Shown here piece after piece: positions 7,457 through 17,636 of a stretch of 64,000 nt of DNA. The notes beneath the pieces were generated by a model. It had not been told where the DNA came from. It did not search any database and saw nothing but the letters and a program-made list of their open reading frames with translations. Each line of letters opens with the position of its first letter. Within the stretch, counting starts at the first letter, position 1. Origin of the DNA: Agrobacterium albertimagni AOL15. Lineage in GTDB: Bacteria > Pseudomonadota > Alphaproteobacteria > Rhizobiales > Rhizobiaceae. A program made the position numbers and the translations under genes. The stretch spans positions 1-64,000 of the forward strand of contig NZ_ALJF01000004.1 of assembly GCF_000300855.1 (NCBI RefSeq), read 5' to 3'.

Positions 7457-7948
7457 TTAGCAAAGCGCGTCGATTTCCTCATTGGTCAGCGTATCCGGCA
7501 GGACCGTGACCGGGATGGGGAAAGCGGCAGCGCGGCCAGCAATCATCGAGACGAGAGGGCCCGGACCTTCCTTGGTCGAGCCGGCTGCGAGGACGAGGAT
7601 CGCGATGTCGCGGTCTTCCTCGATCAGACTGTTGATCTCGGGATAGGCGCTTCCCTCACGGATGATAAGCTCTGGTTCGATGCCAATGGTGTCGCGCACG
7701 GTCTGGGCAGCCTTGGCCATGATGGCCTCGGCCTCTTCCCGGGCTTCCGCGCGCATGATCTCCTCGACACCCAGCCACTGCTGGAAGTCGCCTTCCGGGA
7801 TCACGTAGATCAGCACCAGTCCGCCATTGGAATTCTTGGCGCGGCGGCCAGCATAGTGGACCGCACGCGAGCATTCCGGGGTGTTGTCGATCACCGCCAT
7901 GAACTTGCGGCGGTGACCTTCAAGACGTGACAGACGCGTTGAAACCAT
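7457..7948 (-). CDS. Universal stress protein (UspA family)
   Basis: This is a single-domain Usp of 163 residues. It has the alpha/beta start KFMAVIDNTPECSRAVHYAGRRA and the C-terminal LVLAAGSTKEGPGPLVSMIAGRAA, where the glycine/serine motif is a variant of the ATP-binding G-2x-G-9x-G(S/T) pattern. Such proteins act in the cytoplasm in stress survival, and the specific role cannot be read from sequence. It lies between trpS and the NifU-like gene on the same strand. Confidence 0.9.
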   Translation of the reverse strand: MVSTRLSRLEGHRRKFMAVIDNTPECSRAVHYAGRRAKNSNGGLVLIYVIPEGDFQQWLGVEEIMRAEAREEAEAIMAKAAQTVRDTIGIEPELIIREGSAYPEINSLIEEDRDIAILVLAAGSTKEGPGPLVSMIAGRAAAFPIPVTVLPDTLTNEEIDALC

Positions 7949-8021
7949 TGAGAACCCCGCCGCCGGACCGATGACATGTGACGCGGGCGGGCTCCGGGCG
8001 GACCCGCCAGCGACCGAGACC

Positions 8022-9086
8022 TTATCGCACGAAGCCGATGATGTCGCGGACTTCGTTCATGGTCTTTTCGGCGCGGGTGCGGGCACGCTCGCCGCCGTCG
8101 CGCAGGACCGCATCGATGTGACCGGGGTCTTCCATCAGGCGACGCATTTCGGCATTGATCGGGCCGAGTGCCGCAACCGCCAGATCGATCAGTGCCGGCT
8201 TGAAGACGGAGAACTGCTGGCCGCCGAACTCAGAGAGCACATCGGCCTTCGACTTGTCGGCAAGGGCTGCGAAGATCCCGACGAGGTTATCGGCTTCCGG
8301 ACGGCCTTTAAGGCCTTCCGTCTCGCTCGGCAATGCGTCCGGATCGGTCTTGGCCTTGCGGATCTTCTTCGAGATCGCGTCCGGGTCATCCATCAGGTTG
8401 ATGCGCGAGAGGTCAGACGGATCCGACTTCGACATCTTCTTCGTGCCGTCCTTGAGGCTCATGACGCGCGGCGCCGGGCCATCGATCAGCGGCTCGACCA
8501 TCGGGAAATAGGCATGCACCGGCTCTTCGCCGACCTTGATGTCGATGCCGAGCCCCGTCGGCTTGATCTTGTCGTGGAAGTCCAGGTTGAACTTCATGGC
8601 GATGTCCCGGGCGAGTTCCAGATGCTGCTTCTGGTCTTCGCCGACGGGCACATGGGTGGCGCGGTAGACGAGGATGTCTGCGGCCATCAGGCTCGGATAG
8701 GCATAGAGACCGAGGGAGGCCTGCTCGCGGTCCTTGCCGGCCTTGTCCTTGAACTGCGTCATGCGGTTCATCCAGCCGATGCGGGCGACGCAGTTGAAGA
8801 TCCAGGCGAGTTCCGCATGCTGCGGCACCTGGGACTGGTTGAAGACGATGTGCTTCTTCGGATCGATGCCGGCGGCGAGGAAGGCGGCCGTGATCGAGCG
8901 GATCTGGGTCGCCATGTCCTCGTGGACGAGCTGGGCCGTCAGCGCATGCAGATCGACGACGCAGTAGATGCAGTCGTTGTTTTCCTGGAGCGCGACGAAC
9001 TTTCTGATGGCACCGAGGTAGTTTCCGAGATGGAGGTTGCCGGTGGGCTGAACGCCGGAGAAAACCAGCGGCTTGAACTCAGTCAT
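8022..9086 (-). CDS. trpS: Tryptophanyl-tRNA synthetase
   Basis: This class I synthetase charges tRNA-Trp. The HIGH-type signature is in [10 protein letters not shown] (16-25) and the second signature is KKMSKSD (about 214-219). I place the start at the ATG giving [11 protein letters not shown], which has a GAGGA ribosome site at the right distance. A longer frame to 9170 is open, but its first 28 residues do not look like the family. The resulting 354 residues are normal. Confidence 0.97.
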   Translation of the reverse strand: MTEFKPLVFSGVQPTGNLHLGNYLGAIRKFVALQENNDCIYCVVDLHALTAQLVHEDMATQIRSITAAFLAAGIDPKKHIVFNQSQVPQHAELAWIFNCVARIGWMNRMTQFKDKAGKDREQASLGLYAYPSLMAADILVYRATHVPVGEDQKQHLELARDIAMKFNLDFHDKIKPTGLGIDIKVGEEPVHAYFPMVEPLIDGPAPRVMSLKDGTKKMSKSDPSDLSRINLMDDPDAISKKIRKAKTDPDALPSETEGLKGRPEADNLVGIFAALADKSKADVLSEFGGQQFSVFKPALIDLAVAALGPINAEMRRLMEDPGHIDAVLRDGGERARTRAEKTMNEVRDIIGFVR

Positions 9087-9166
9087 AATAATCCTCAACA
9101 GGCTGGTGGAGGGCCCGATCCTCTGATCGTGTCGGTCACGGCTTATGCACGGCGGACCGGGCGCAA

Positions 9167-9595
9167 TCAAGCGCTCACTTCGGCGGACAAGGAAGGCTCT
9201 GCTGGCGCCGGCTCGATCAGGTCCCAGAGATTGCCATAGGGATCCTGGAAGACGGCGACGGTTCCATAGACCTCACGACGCGGAACCTCCTTGAACACGA
9301 CGCCCGCCTTCACGAAGTGCGCATGGTCACGGGCAAAATCATCCGTTTTCAGGAAGAAGCCGACGCGACCCCCGGTCTGGTTGCCGATCGCGGCACGCTG
9401 GGCATCGTTCGACGCCTCCGCCAGTAGAAGCGAAGCGCCATCGGCACCTGTCGGGCGCACCACCAGCCAGCGCTTGCCCCCAGGCTGCACCTCGTCCTGC
9501 ACACAGTCGAAGCCAAGCCCGTCGCAGTAAAAGGCCTTCGCCCGATCATAGTCGTCGACCACCAGACTGACGAGAAAGAGGGCATTTCCGCTCAT
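9167..9595 (-). CDS. VOC-superfamily (glyoxalase-fold) protein
   Basis: This is a protein of about 142 residues with the paired beta-alpha-beta-beta-beta layout of the vicinal-oxygen-chelate family. It opens with [23 protein letters not shown] and ends with [16 protein letters not shown], where D and E usually belong to the metal site. Its substrate is unknown. The chosen start gives MSGNALFLV, and an ATG four codons earlier (9607) is also possible because neither has a strong ribosome site. It lies 80 bp upstream of trpS on the same strand. Confidence 0.88.
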   Translation of the reverse strand: MSGNALFLVSLVVDDYDRAKAFYCDGLGFDCVQDEVQPGGKRWLVVRPTGADGASLLLAEASNDAQRAAIGNQTGGRVGFFLKTDDFARDHAHFVKAGVVFKEVPRREVYGTVAVFQDPYGNLWDLIEPAPAEPSLSAEVSA

Positions 9596-9704
9596 ATTGC
9601 AGCACATTCGGTTCGAGGTGTGACATGAAAACGCGCGATGTCACGAATAGCGAAATTTCCGCCCGGAATCGAGGCGTTTAGGAAATAAGCCGGCGCTTCA
9701 CAGA

Positions 9705-9752
9705 TTGCTCGATTTCGAGGTCCCGGATCGCCATTTAGCTCGAATCGAGCAA
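9705..9752. promoter_or_regulatory. Inverted repeat between divergent genes
   Basis: TTGCTCGATTTCGAG (9705-9719) is the reverse complement of CTCGAATCGAGCAA (9739-9752) apart from one extra T. This gives a 14-bp stem with a 19-base loop, or a pair of protein-binding half-sites. It lies between the glyoxalase-fold gene and the peptidase gene. No U-run follows, so it is not an obvious terminator. Confidence 0.5.
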
Positions 9753-9845
9753 GACGCACCAAATTTGACACATTTGGGGGAATAAAAAACTGCCGTTGGC
9801 GATCTGGATCGCTGAAAACAACAATTCCATTCCAGAAGGTTTCTC

Positions 9846-10265
9846 ATGCGCACATTGTTTCGCGTCGCGCTCGGCTGCGTTCTTTCGCTCGGTCTCCTCT
9901 CCCCTGCGGAGGCCGTGGAGAAGAAGAAGCGCCACTTTTTCATGAAGCACGACACCACTGTCGCCTATACGCTGCAGCGGGTCAGCGTCAAAGCCAACTG
10001 CTTTCCCGACGAGTTGAAGGCAATCCTTGCGCATATCGCCAAGCAGACCGGCAAGAAACCGGTCGTGACCTCAGGCCATCGCCCGCGCTCCGGCCGTTCG
10101 CAGCACAGCCACTGTTTTGCAGCGGACATTCGCGTCCCCGGCGTGTCCGAGAAGAAGATCGTGGCGGCCGCCCGCAGCGCACCCGGCATCGGCGGCATCG
10201 GGCGCTACTGCAACGGCATCGTGCATGTCGATATCGGCCCGAAGCGCACCTGGAACTATTGCTGA
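9846..10265 (+). CDS. Exported M15-type peptidase-like protein
   Basis: Residues 1-23 form a signal peptide (LFRVALGCVLSLGLLSPAEA), so the product is periplasmic. The core has the M15/DUF882 zinc-site pattern: TSGHRPRSGRSQHSH with H89 and D94, then IVHVDIG with H127 and D129. Family members cleave D-amino-acid peptide bonds in peptidoglycan or are relatives of unknown activity. At 139 residues it is a minimal version. Cysteines at 52, 90, 122 and 139 could form disulfides. Its last 10 bp overlap the convergent murJ. Confidence 0.88.
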   Translation: MRTLFRVALGCVLSLGLLSPAEAVEKKKRHFFMKHDTTVAYTLQRVSVKANCFPDELKAILAHIAKQTGKKPVVTSGHRPRSGRSQHSHCFAADIRVPGVSEKKIVAAARSAPGIGGIGRYCNGIVHVDIGPKRTWNYC

Positions 10266-11866
10266 TCCTGATCGGCCGGGCTGACAACGGCCTCGTCCGC
10301 TGTCTTTTTCCTGCGCTTGAGGCTGCGGAGCACCAGACGCCAGTCGGCGCCACCAATCAGGAAGGCGATGCCGAAATAGACCGGCATGGCAATGGCAACC
10401 AGACCACCCAAAGCCAGCAACTGGTCGAAGAGCGGGCTTGATGGTGAAAGCCAGGCAGCCCAACGATCGGAAAGGTAGACGAGCAGTCCGGCCATGATGG
10501 CGGAGGCGATCATCAGACGCAGGGTCCGCGTCACAAGCGACCACTCGAAAACGAGATGGCCCCGCCACAGCAGCACTGAAAACAACAGGATGGTGTTGGT
10601 CCAGCCGGCGGCGGCCTCAGCCATGGCGATGCCGCTTTCCTCGAAGATCGGGAAGAGCGTGATGGCGAGGCCCGTGTTGAGCGCGACCGAGACCATGGTG
10701 AAACGCATCGGTGTCTTGGTGTCCTCACGGGCGTAATAACCCGGCTGCAGAGCCTTGATCAGCACGAAGCCCGGCAGGCCGATGCCATAGATAGCGAGGA
10801 TCGACGCAACCACGGCGGTATTCTGCTCGGAAAAGGCGCCACGCTCGTAGAGCACGCGGATGATTTCATCTGACAGTACCCAGATGGCGGCAGCGGCCGG
10901 CAATGTCAGAAAGAGGACGAATTCGATCGAGCGGTTCTGGAGGGTGCCTGCCTCCTTCATATGCCCGCCCTTCAAGGCACGGGCAAGCTCGGGCAACAGC
11001 ACGACGGCCACCGCAACCCCCACCACGCCCAGCGGCAGCTGATAGATACGATCGGCATATTGCAGGGCGGAGATTGCGCCCTCTTTCGTCGAGGCGATGG
11101 CCTGGCCGATGAGCTGGTTGATCTGGGTGATGCCACCGGTGATCGCGGCGGGCACGGCCAGCACCAACAGGCGCTTGACGTTGGGGGTAAAGCGCGGACG
11201 CTTGAAGCCGACGCGAATGCCGGCATGGCGCACGCCGAGATAGACGACGGCCATCTGCAAAAGGCCGGCCCCCAGCACGGACCAGGACAAAGCCCAGGCG
11301 GTCGCGGCGGGATCAGCCCCCGTCCATAGCGCCCAGCCAAGCGCACCGATCATCAAGATATTGAGGAAGACGGGCGCAATGGCGGCGGCAAAGAAGTGGT
11401 GCAGCGAATTCAGCATGCCGCTCAGCATGGCCGTCAGCGACATGCACATCAGATAGGGGAACATGACGATTGCGAGGCGCACCGTCAGGTCGAACTTTTC
11501 CGGGTCATCGGCAAAGCCCGGCGCGATAATCCATTCGACGAGCAGCGGCATGGATAGCTGCATGCCGATCGTCAGGATCAGAAGGACAGAAAAGAGAACT
11601 CCGAAGACCTCTTCGGAGAACCGCTTGGCGCCATCAATGCCATTCGCCTCGATCTCCTTGGCAAAGAGCGGCACGAAGGCGGCGTTAAAGGCGCCCTCAG
11701 CAAAAAGGCGGCGGAAGAGATTGGGAAAGCGGAAGGCGGCATAGAAGACGTCGGCAACGGGTCCTGTGCCGAGGGCCGCCGCCATCAAGGTTTCGCGCGC
11801 AAAGCCGAAGACGCGGCTGCCGAGCGTCGCACCACCGACCGTCATGAATTTCTTGACGAGGCTCAT
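10256..11866 (-). CDS. murJ: Lipid II flippase MurJ
   Basis: MurJ (MviN) moves lipid-linked peptidoglycan precursor across the inner membrane. The 536-residue protein is strongly hydrophobic with about 14 membrane helices, and it has the family signature FRFPNLFRRLFAEGAFNAAF near the N-terminus. It starts 3 bp after the glnD stop on the same strand, so the two are probably co-transcribed, as in other Rhizobiaceae. Its 3' end overlaps the convergent peptidase gene. Confidence 0.96.
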   Translation of the reverse strand: MSLVKKFMTVGGATLGSRVFGFARETLMAAALGTGPVADVFYAAFRFPNLFRRLFAEGAFNAAFVPLFAKEIEANGIDGAKRFSEEVFGVLFSVLLILTIGMQLSMPLLVEWIIAPGFADDPEKFDLTVRLAIVMFPYLMCMSLTAMLSGMLNSLHHFFAAAIAPVFLNILMIGALGWALWTGADPAATAWALSWSVLGAGLLQMAVVYLGVRHAGIRVGFKRPRFTPNVKRLLVLAVPAAITGGITQINQLIGQAIASTKEGAISALQYADRIYQLPLGVVGVAVAVVLLPELARALKGGHMKEAGTLQNRSIEFVLFLTLPAAAAIWVLSDEIIRVLYERGAFSEQNTAVVASILAIYGIGLPGFVLIKALQPGYYAREDTKTPMRFTMVSVALNTGLAITLFPIFEESGIAMAEAAAGWTNTILLFSVLLWRGHLVFEWSLVTRTLRLMIASAIMAGLLVYLSDRWAAWLSPSSPLFDQLLALGGLVAIAMPVYFGIAFLIGGADWRLVLRSLKRRKKTADEAVVSPADQDQQ

Positions 11867-11869
11867 GTC

Positions 11870-14695
11870 TCAGGCCCGTGCCTTCTTCGGCACCGGCGCA
11901 GCGCGCGGTGGCGGCGCGATGATGCCGGAGGGCATGTTGTCCTTCAGTTCGTCAGGCTGTTCGGTCATCACAGGCTTCAGGCGGTTGGCAATGTTGACCT
12001 GCCTGTTCTCGTTGGTCACCTTCTGTCCGACGAGATCGGTGACATAGAAGGTATCGATGACCTTTTCCCCGAAGGTGGTGATGCGGGCCGAATGGATGTC
12101 GAGAGACAGGTCCGAGAGAACCGCTGTGATTTCAGCAAGAAGACCGATGCGGTCGAGGCATTCCACCTCGATGACGGTGAACTTGTTGGACAGCGCATTG
12201 GAGATGCGGACATCCGGCTGAACCGGGAAGGTCTTGTTGCGCTTCTTGCCCTTTGTGCGGGTGGCGATAACCTCCGGCAGGCGTTTGCGGCCCGAGAGCA
12301 CGTCCTCGATCATCTTGCCGATCGTGGCGGCGCGCCGCATCTCGTCCTCATCGATCGGGAATTCCCGGTTGATCAGGATCGTATCCAGCGCACGGCCGTC
12401 CGATGTCGTGAAGATCTGGGCGTCGGCGATATTGGCGCCGGCTGCTGCACAGGCACCGGCAATGATCGACAAAAGACGCGGATGGTCGGGCGAGAGCACC
12501 GTAATCTCGGTGATCGCGTGGAACTGGTGAGTGCGCACCATGGTCGCCAGCGCCTGACCCGACTTGTCGGTCTGGCGAATGAAATGGGCGTGACGGATCT
12601 GGTCCTCGAGGTCGACCGAAAGCAGGTAGGGCTCATAGTGCAGCTTGGTGTAGGTGCGCTGATCCTTCTGGCTCCAGCCTTCGAGCGCCTGGCTGAGTTG
12701 CTCGGCGGCATGCTTGGCGCGCTCCTTGCGCGAGACCTGCGAGAAGCCACCCGAGAGCAGGAGCTCGGTCTCGTAATAGAGCGTGCGCAGCAGCTGGCCC
12801 TTCCAGCCATTCCAGACACCGGGACCCACCGCACGGATATCGCAGATGGTGAGCACCAGCAGCATCTTCAGGCGGTCGAGCGACTGCACCTTTTCGGCGA
12901 AATCGGTGATCGTCTTGCGGTCGTGCAGGTCGCGGGTCTGGGCGACCATCGACATCAGCAGATGCTGGTCGATCAGCCAGGCGACCATCTCTGTCTGCTT
13001 GGGCGATAGGCCGAGACGCGGGCAGAGCTTGCGGGCGACCTTGGCGCCGGCAATCGAGTGATCCTCCTGCCGGCCCTTGGCGATGTCGTGCAAGAGGACC
13101 GCAACATAGAGCGTCTGGCGATCTTCGATTTCCGGCATGATCTTGTTGGCGAGCGGATGGATTTCCTCCGCCTTGCCTTTGTCGATCTCGGAGAGAACTT
13201 CCAGCGTGCGGATCAAGTGCTCGTCGACCGTGTAGTGATGATACATGTTAAACTGCATCATCGAGACAATCTTGCCGAATTCCGGCATGAAACGCCCGAG
13301 CACGCCGGCCTCGTTCATGCGCCGCAGGATGAAACCCGGATCCCTGCGCGAGGTCAGGATCGAGAGGAACAGGCGGTTTGCCTCCTCGCTTTCGCGGAAC
13401 TCATTGTTGATCAGCGACAGCGAGCGTGTGACGGCTTTCAAGGCATCAGGATGGAATTCCAACCCGTTCAGATCCGCCACATGGAAGAGGCGCATGATCG
13501 ACATCGGGTCCTTCTTGAACACGCCAGGATCGGCAAGCGCAATGCGGCCGCGATCGTCGATGAATTCACTGGCGCCGGGGATCTTGCGGGGGCGGTTGGC
13601 AAACCGGCCGATCATACCGCCGATACCGGGGGCGGCCTTGGCCTGCTGGTCTTCCAACGCTGCAGCGAAGATCCGGGTCAGGTCGCCGACGTCCTTGGCC
13701 ACCAGGAAGTAGTGCTTCATGAAGCGCTCGACGGCCGAAAGCCCCGGGCGCGCCTGATAGCCGAGGCTCTTGGCGATCTCCGGCTGGATATCGAAATAGA
13801 GCCGCTCTTCCGGCTTGCCGGTCAGGTAGTGCATGTGGCAGCGAACCGCCCAGAGGAAATCGTCGGCCTTCTGGAAAAGGCGCCATTCGTGGCGTGAGAG
13901 AACGCCAAGACGCACCAGGTCGTCGGTGTCGCGGACGTGGTAATTGTATTTGGCGATCCAGAAGAGGGTCTGCAGATCGCGCAAGCCCCCCTTGCCTTCC
14001 TTGACGTTCGGCTCAACCAGATAGCGGCTGTCACCGGCCTTGCGGTGGCGCTCGTCGCGTTCGGCAAGCTTGGCGGCGATGAATTCAGGCGCCGTACCGG
14101 TCGTTACCTCCTGGTCGAAGCGGCGCTGTAGCTCGGTGACCAGAGCCTCGTCGCCGCAGATATGGCGGGTTTCGAGGATCGCGGTCCGAATGGTCATGTC
14201 CGTGGTCGACAGGCGGATGCATTCCTCCACCGTGCGGGTGGCGTGGCCGACCTTGAAGCCGACATCCCAGAGCAGATAGAGGACGAATTCGACCGCCTTG
14301 TGCATGGCGGGGCCGGCCTTGGGCGGCAGCAGGAATAGCAGGTCGATATCGGAGCCTGGCGCCAGGGTTCCGCGGCCGTAACCGCCGACGGCGGCGACGG
14401 CCAGACCGTTGGCGTCTTTCGGATAGACATGGGTGCGAGCGAAATCGAAGATCACCGAGATCAGCTGGTCCTGGATCCAGGAGATGCTGTTTGCGCAGTT
14501 GAGGCCACTGCCATCCTCGAAGAGCTTCAGCCGCGCCTGTTCGCGAGCCTCGGCAGAGGCCTTCTTCAGGATCGGCAAAAGCTTCGAGCGGGTCTCCAGC
14601 ATGTTGCCGCATCCCGCCTCTGCGATGGTCTTGCAGGACGCACGGAGCGCGTCGATGTCGAGGAGATCGTCGAAGGCAAGCTCTGCAGTGGCCAT
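11870..14695 (-). CDS. glnD: PII uridylyltransferase / uridylyl-removing enzyme
   Basis: GlnD senses glutamine and adds or removes UMP on PII proteins, setting nitrogen status. The domain order is: nucleotidyltransferase with [19 protein letters not shown] (about 103-122), an HD domain with [14 protein letters not shown] (about 530) for UMP removal, and two C-terminal ACT domains (about 731 and 842) for glutamine sensing. The 941 residues fit the alphaproteobacterial form. It lies in the run mutS-glnD-murJ. Nitrogen regulation links it to rpoN and ptsN elsewhere in the window. Confidence 0.97.
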   Translation of the reverse strand: MATAELAFDDLLDIDALRASCKTIAEAGCGNMLETRSKLLPILKKASAEAREQARLKLFEDGSGLNCANSISWIQDQLISVIFDFARTHVYPKDANGLAVAAVGGYGRGTLAPGSDIDLLFLLPPKAGPAMHKAVEFVLYLLWDVGFKVGHATRTVEECIRLSTTDMTIRTAILETRHICGDEALVTELQRRFDQEVTTGTAPEFIAAKLAERDERHRKAGDSRYLVEPNVKEGKGGLRDLQTLFWIAKYNYHVRDTDDLVRLGVLSRHEWRLFQKADDFLWAVRCHMHYLTGKPEERLYFDIQPEIAKSLGYQARPGLSAVERFMKHYFLVAKDVGDLTRIFAAALEDQQAKAAPGIGGMIGRFANRPRKIPGASEFIDDRGRIALADPGVFKKDPMSIMRLFHVADLNGLEFHPDALKAVTRSLSLINNEFRESEEANRLFLSILTSRRDPGFILRRMNEAGVLGRFMPEFGKIVSMMQFNMYHHYTVDEHLIRTLEVLSEIDKGKAEEIHPLANKIMPEIEDRQTLYVAVLLHDIAKGRQEDHSIAGAKVARKLCPRLGLSPKQTEMVAWLIDQHLLMSMVAQTRDLHDRKTITDFAEKVQSLDRLKMLLVLTICDIRAVGPGVWNGWKGQLLRTLYYETELLLSGGFSQVSRKERAKHAAEQLSQALEGWSQKDQRTYTKLHYEPYLLSVDLEDQIRHAHFIRQTDKSGQALATMVRTHQFHAITEITVLSPDHPRLLSIIAGACAAAGANIADAQIFTTSDGRALDTILINREFPIDEDEMRRAATIGKMIEDVLSGRKRLPEVIATRTKGKKRNKTFPVQPDVRISNALSNKFTVIEVECLDRIGLLAEITAVLSDLSLDIHSARITTFGEKVIDTFYVTDLVGQKVTNENRQVNIANRLKPVMTEQPDELKDNMPSGIIAPPPRAAPVPKKARA

Positions 14696-14786
14696 GGGCG
14701 CGGCATCATCTCTTGGGACCGGGGAATCAACCGGAATGGGTGGCGCTATAGCGCTTTTCGGGCGCGATTGACAGGCACTCTACCGG

Positions 14787-17522
14787 TCAAGGCTTGCCAA
14801 GTTGTTTCTTCAGATCATAGAGCGCATCCAGTGCCTGGCGAGGTGTGAGGTCGTCAAGATCGAGTGACCGCAGGGCCTCCTCGACCTTCGACGGGCCGGA
14901 TTTCTGGATCTCCTCGCGGCGTACGGCGACCTGAAAAAGCGGCAGGTCATCGATCAGCTGGGCGGCCGGGTTCTTGCGGTCGCTGTCTTCGAGGCGGGTC
15001 AGAACTTCCCGGGCGCGGGCAACGACGGCAGCCGGCAGGCCGGCCAGACGGGCGACCTGGATGCCGTAGGAGCGATCGGCGGAACCGGGGCCCACCTCAT
15101 GCAGGAAGATGACGTCGCCGTCCCATTCCTTGACCCGCATCGTGACGTTCGACATGCGGGCGAGCTTTTCGGACAGTGCTGTCAGCTCATGGAAGTGGGT
15201 AGCGAAGAGCGAGCGGCAGCGGTTTGCCTCATGCAGGTGCTCGACGGCGGCCCAGGCGATGGAGAGGCCGTCGAAGGTGGCGGTGCCACGACCGATTTCG
15301 TCGAGAATAACCAGCGAGCGGTCGGTTGCCTGGTTGAGAATGGCGGCGGTTTCCACCATCTCGACCATGAAGGTGGAGCGGCCACGCGCCAGATCATCGG
15401 AAGCACCGACGCGAGAGAAGAGGCGATCGACAATCCCGATATGGGCGGCACCAGCGGGCACGAAGGAGCCCATCTGGGCAAGGATGGCAATCAGCGCGTT
15501 CTGACGCAGGAAGGTCGACTTACCACCCATGTTGGGACCGGTGAGCAGCCAGATGGCGCCGGGACCTTTGGTATCCGAGGGCGAGAGATCGCAGTCATTG
15601 GCGATGAAGGGGCTTGCTGCCTGGCGGCGGAGCGCCTGCTCGACAACGGGATGGCGGCCGGCGGTGATCGCAAACATCCTGGAATCATCGACCAGCGGGC
15701 GGCAATAACCCTGCTCTTCCGCCAAGGCCGCTAGGCCTGATGCGACATCGATGACAGCGAGTGCGCGGGCAGCGGCCTTGATCGGTTCTGCGGCCGCAAC
15801 GACCTGGCTTACCATCTGATCGAAGGCGGCAAGTTCCAGCGACAGGGCTTGGCCTGCGGCGTTCGCAAGGCGGCTTTCGAGGTCGGCGAGTTCGGTGGTG
15901 GTGAAGCGCATGGCATTGGCCATGGTCTGGCGATGGATGAAGCGGGCTTTCGCTTCGTCGCCCTCGGTCATCGGGCCGGCATTGCCTGATGTCACCTCGA
16001 TGAAATAACCGAGCACGTTGTTGTGCTTGATCTTCAGCGACTTGATGCCGGTTTCCTCGGCATATTGCAGCTGCAGGCCGGCGATGACGCGGCGGGACTG
16101 GTCGCGCAGAGCCCTAAGTTCGTCGAGTTCCGGGATCGCGCCGTCGCGCAGGAAACCGCCGTCGCGCTTCAGGAGCGGCAGTTCGTCGGCAAGCATCGCA
16201 GCGAGGCTGGAGCCAAGATCGGCAGGTAGCGCCGCGAGATCAGCAAGAGCCTCAGACAGTTCCGTCGGCAAGCGGGCCGGATCCAGCAGTCGGCCAACCT
16301 CGGCGGAGGCTGCGAGACCGGCGACGATGGCGCCGAGGTCACGGGGACCGCCGCGGTCGAGCGCCAGACGCGAGAGCGCGCGCGGCATGTCAGGCACGCG
16401 CTTGAGCGCATCACGCAGGCGGTCGACGAGCAGACCGTCTGCCAGAAGATGGGCGATCGAGTCCTGGCGGTCGGCAATCGCGTCCGGATCGGTCAGCGGC
16501 GACATCAGGCGCTCGGCGAGCAGGCGCGCGCCGCCGCCGGTGACGGTGCGGTCGATGGCCTTCAGGAGCGAGCCATTGCGATCGCCCGAGAGCGTCTTCA
16601 CCAGTTCGAGATTGGCGCGGGTGGCGGGGTCGATGAAGAGGGTGGAGGCCGCATTCTGCCGTTCGGGCAGACCGAGCGGCGGGCGCTCGGAGATCTGGGT
16701 CTTCTCGACATAGGCAACGGCTGCAGCGGCAGCGGCAATCTCGGCGCGCGAGAATGCGCCGAAGCCATCGAGCGTTCCCACACCGAAGTAACGCGCGATG
16801 CGGCCTTCAGCACTTGCACTGTCGAAGAGCACGCCGGGCTGGGGCACGACAACACGGCCGAGGACGTCGAAAGCGGGCTTCAGCTCTTCGTCGTGGAAAA
16901 GAGTATCAGGCACGATCAGCTCGCGCGGCTCGATGCGCAGGATATCGGCGAGCAGGCGGGTCTCTGTCGTCTCCGCGAGGCGGAAGATGCCGGTGGAGAT
17001 ATCGATCCAGGCGAGTGCCAGCTGCGGGGCGGAGCCGCCCCGGATACGGGCGAGCGCCATCAAATAGTTGGATTCGAAGGGCGAAAGGAGCTTGTCCTCG
17101 GTGATCGTGCCCGGTGTCACGAGACGCACGACGTCACGCTTCACGACCGACTTCGAGCCGCGCTTCTTGGCTTCCGCCGGATCTTCGATCTGCTCGCAAA
17201 CGGCGACGCGGAAGCCGAGCGAGATCAGCTTCTGCAGATAGTCATCGGCCGCATGCACCGGCACGCCGCACATCGGGATATCCTGGCCGAGATGCTGGCC
17301 CCGCTTCGTCAGCGTGATGCCAAGCGCGCGGGAGGCATCGACCGCATCCTCGAAGAAGAGCTCGTAGAAATCGCCCATGCGATAAAAGAGCAGGCTGCCT
17401 GGGTTGGCCGCCTTGATCTCGATGAATTGCTCCATCATCGGAGTGGCCGTCGCGCGGCTCTCCTCCGAGGTCAGCTCGGCGACGTTCAGGACATCACTTT
17501 GGGTGGCTTGATATAGCGTCAC
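14787..17522 (-). CDS. mutS: DNA mismatch repair protein MutS
   Basis: MutS recognises mismatches and small loops. The mismatch-wedging F-x-E motif is F52-Y-E54 in GDFYELFF. The ATPase core has Walker [11 protein letters not shown] (about 661), followed by [16 protein letters not shown] and [16 protein letters not shown]. The 911 residues are typical for this family. It is divergent from the malic enzyme gene across a 114-bp region containing an inverted repeat, and it is followed by glnD on the same strand. Confidence 0.98.
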   Translation of the reverse strand: MTLYQATQSDVLNVAELTSEESRATATPMMEQFIEIKAANPGSLLFYRMGDFYELFFEDAVDASRALGITLTKRGQHLGQDIPMCGVPVHAADDYLQKLISLGFRVAVCEQIEDPAEAKKRGSKSVVKRDVVRLVTPGTITEDKLLSPFESNYLMALARIRGGSAPQLALAWIDISTGIFRLAETTETRLLADILRIEPRELIVPDTLFHDEELKPAFDVLGRVVVPQPGVLFDSASAEGRIARYFGVGTLDGFGAFSRAEIAAAAAAVAYVEKTQISERPPLGLPERQNAASTLFIDPATRANLELVKTLSGDRNGSLLKAIDRTVTGGGARLLAERLMSPLTDPDAIADRQDSIAHLLADGLLVDRLRDALKRVPDMPRALSRLALDRGGPRDLGAIVAGLAASAEVGRLLDPARLPTELSEALADLAALPADLGSSLAAMLADELPLLKRDGGFLRDGAIPELDELRALRDQSRRVIAGLQLQYAEETGIKSLKIKHNNVLGYFIEVTSGNAGPMTEGDEAKARFIHRQTMANAMRFTTTELADLESRLANAAGQALSLELAAFDQMVSQVVAAAEPIKAAARALAVIDVASGLAALAEEQGYCRPLVDDSRMFAITAGRHPVVEQALRRQAASPFIANDCDLSPSDTKGPGAIWLLTGPNMGGKSTFLRQNALIAILAQMGSFVPAGAAHIGIVDRLFSRVGASDDLARGRSTFMVEMVETAAILNQATDRSLVILDEIGRGTATFDGLSIAWAAVEHLHEANRCRSLFATHFHELTALSEKLARMSNVTMRVKEWDGDVIFLHEVGPGSADRSYGIQVARLAGLPAAVVARAREVLTRLEDSDRKNPAAQLIDDLPLFQVAVRREEIQKSGPSKVEEALRSLDLDDLTPRQALDALYDLKKQLGKP

Positions 17523-17546
17523 GGGCTCAATGTTTTCTTGAAAAGG

Positions 17547-17569
17547 AAGTCGTGCAACACTAACGACTT
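17547..17569. promoter_or_regulatory. Inverted repeat between mutS and malic enzyme gene
   Basis: AAGTCGT (17547-17553) and ACGACTT (17563-17569) are perfect inverted 7-mers separated by 9 bp. They lie in the short divergent region, 25 bp from the mutS start and about 70 bp from the malic enzyme start. This is the size and placement expected for a dimeric regulator's operator. No regulator is known from the sequence. Confidence 0.5.
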
Positions 17570-17636
17570 AAGGCGAGGAAAAACAACCAGGATGGGCCGG
17601 CGATCGCCCGCTGCCCACAACAAGGTGAGGGGAAGC

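Noticed and set aside
14743..14760. Palindrome GCGCTATAGCGC between glnD and mutS
   Set aside because: Short G+C-rich palindromes are common here and no promoter elements or repeats support a role.
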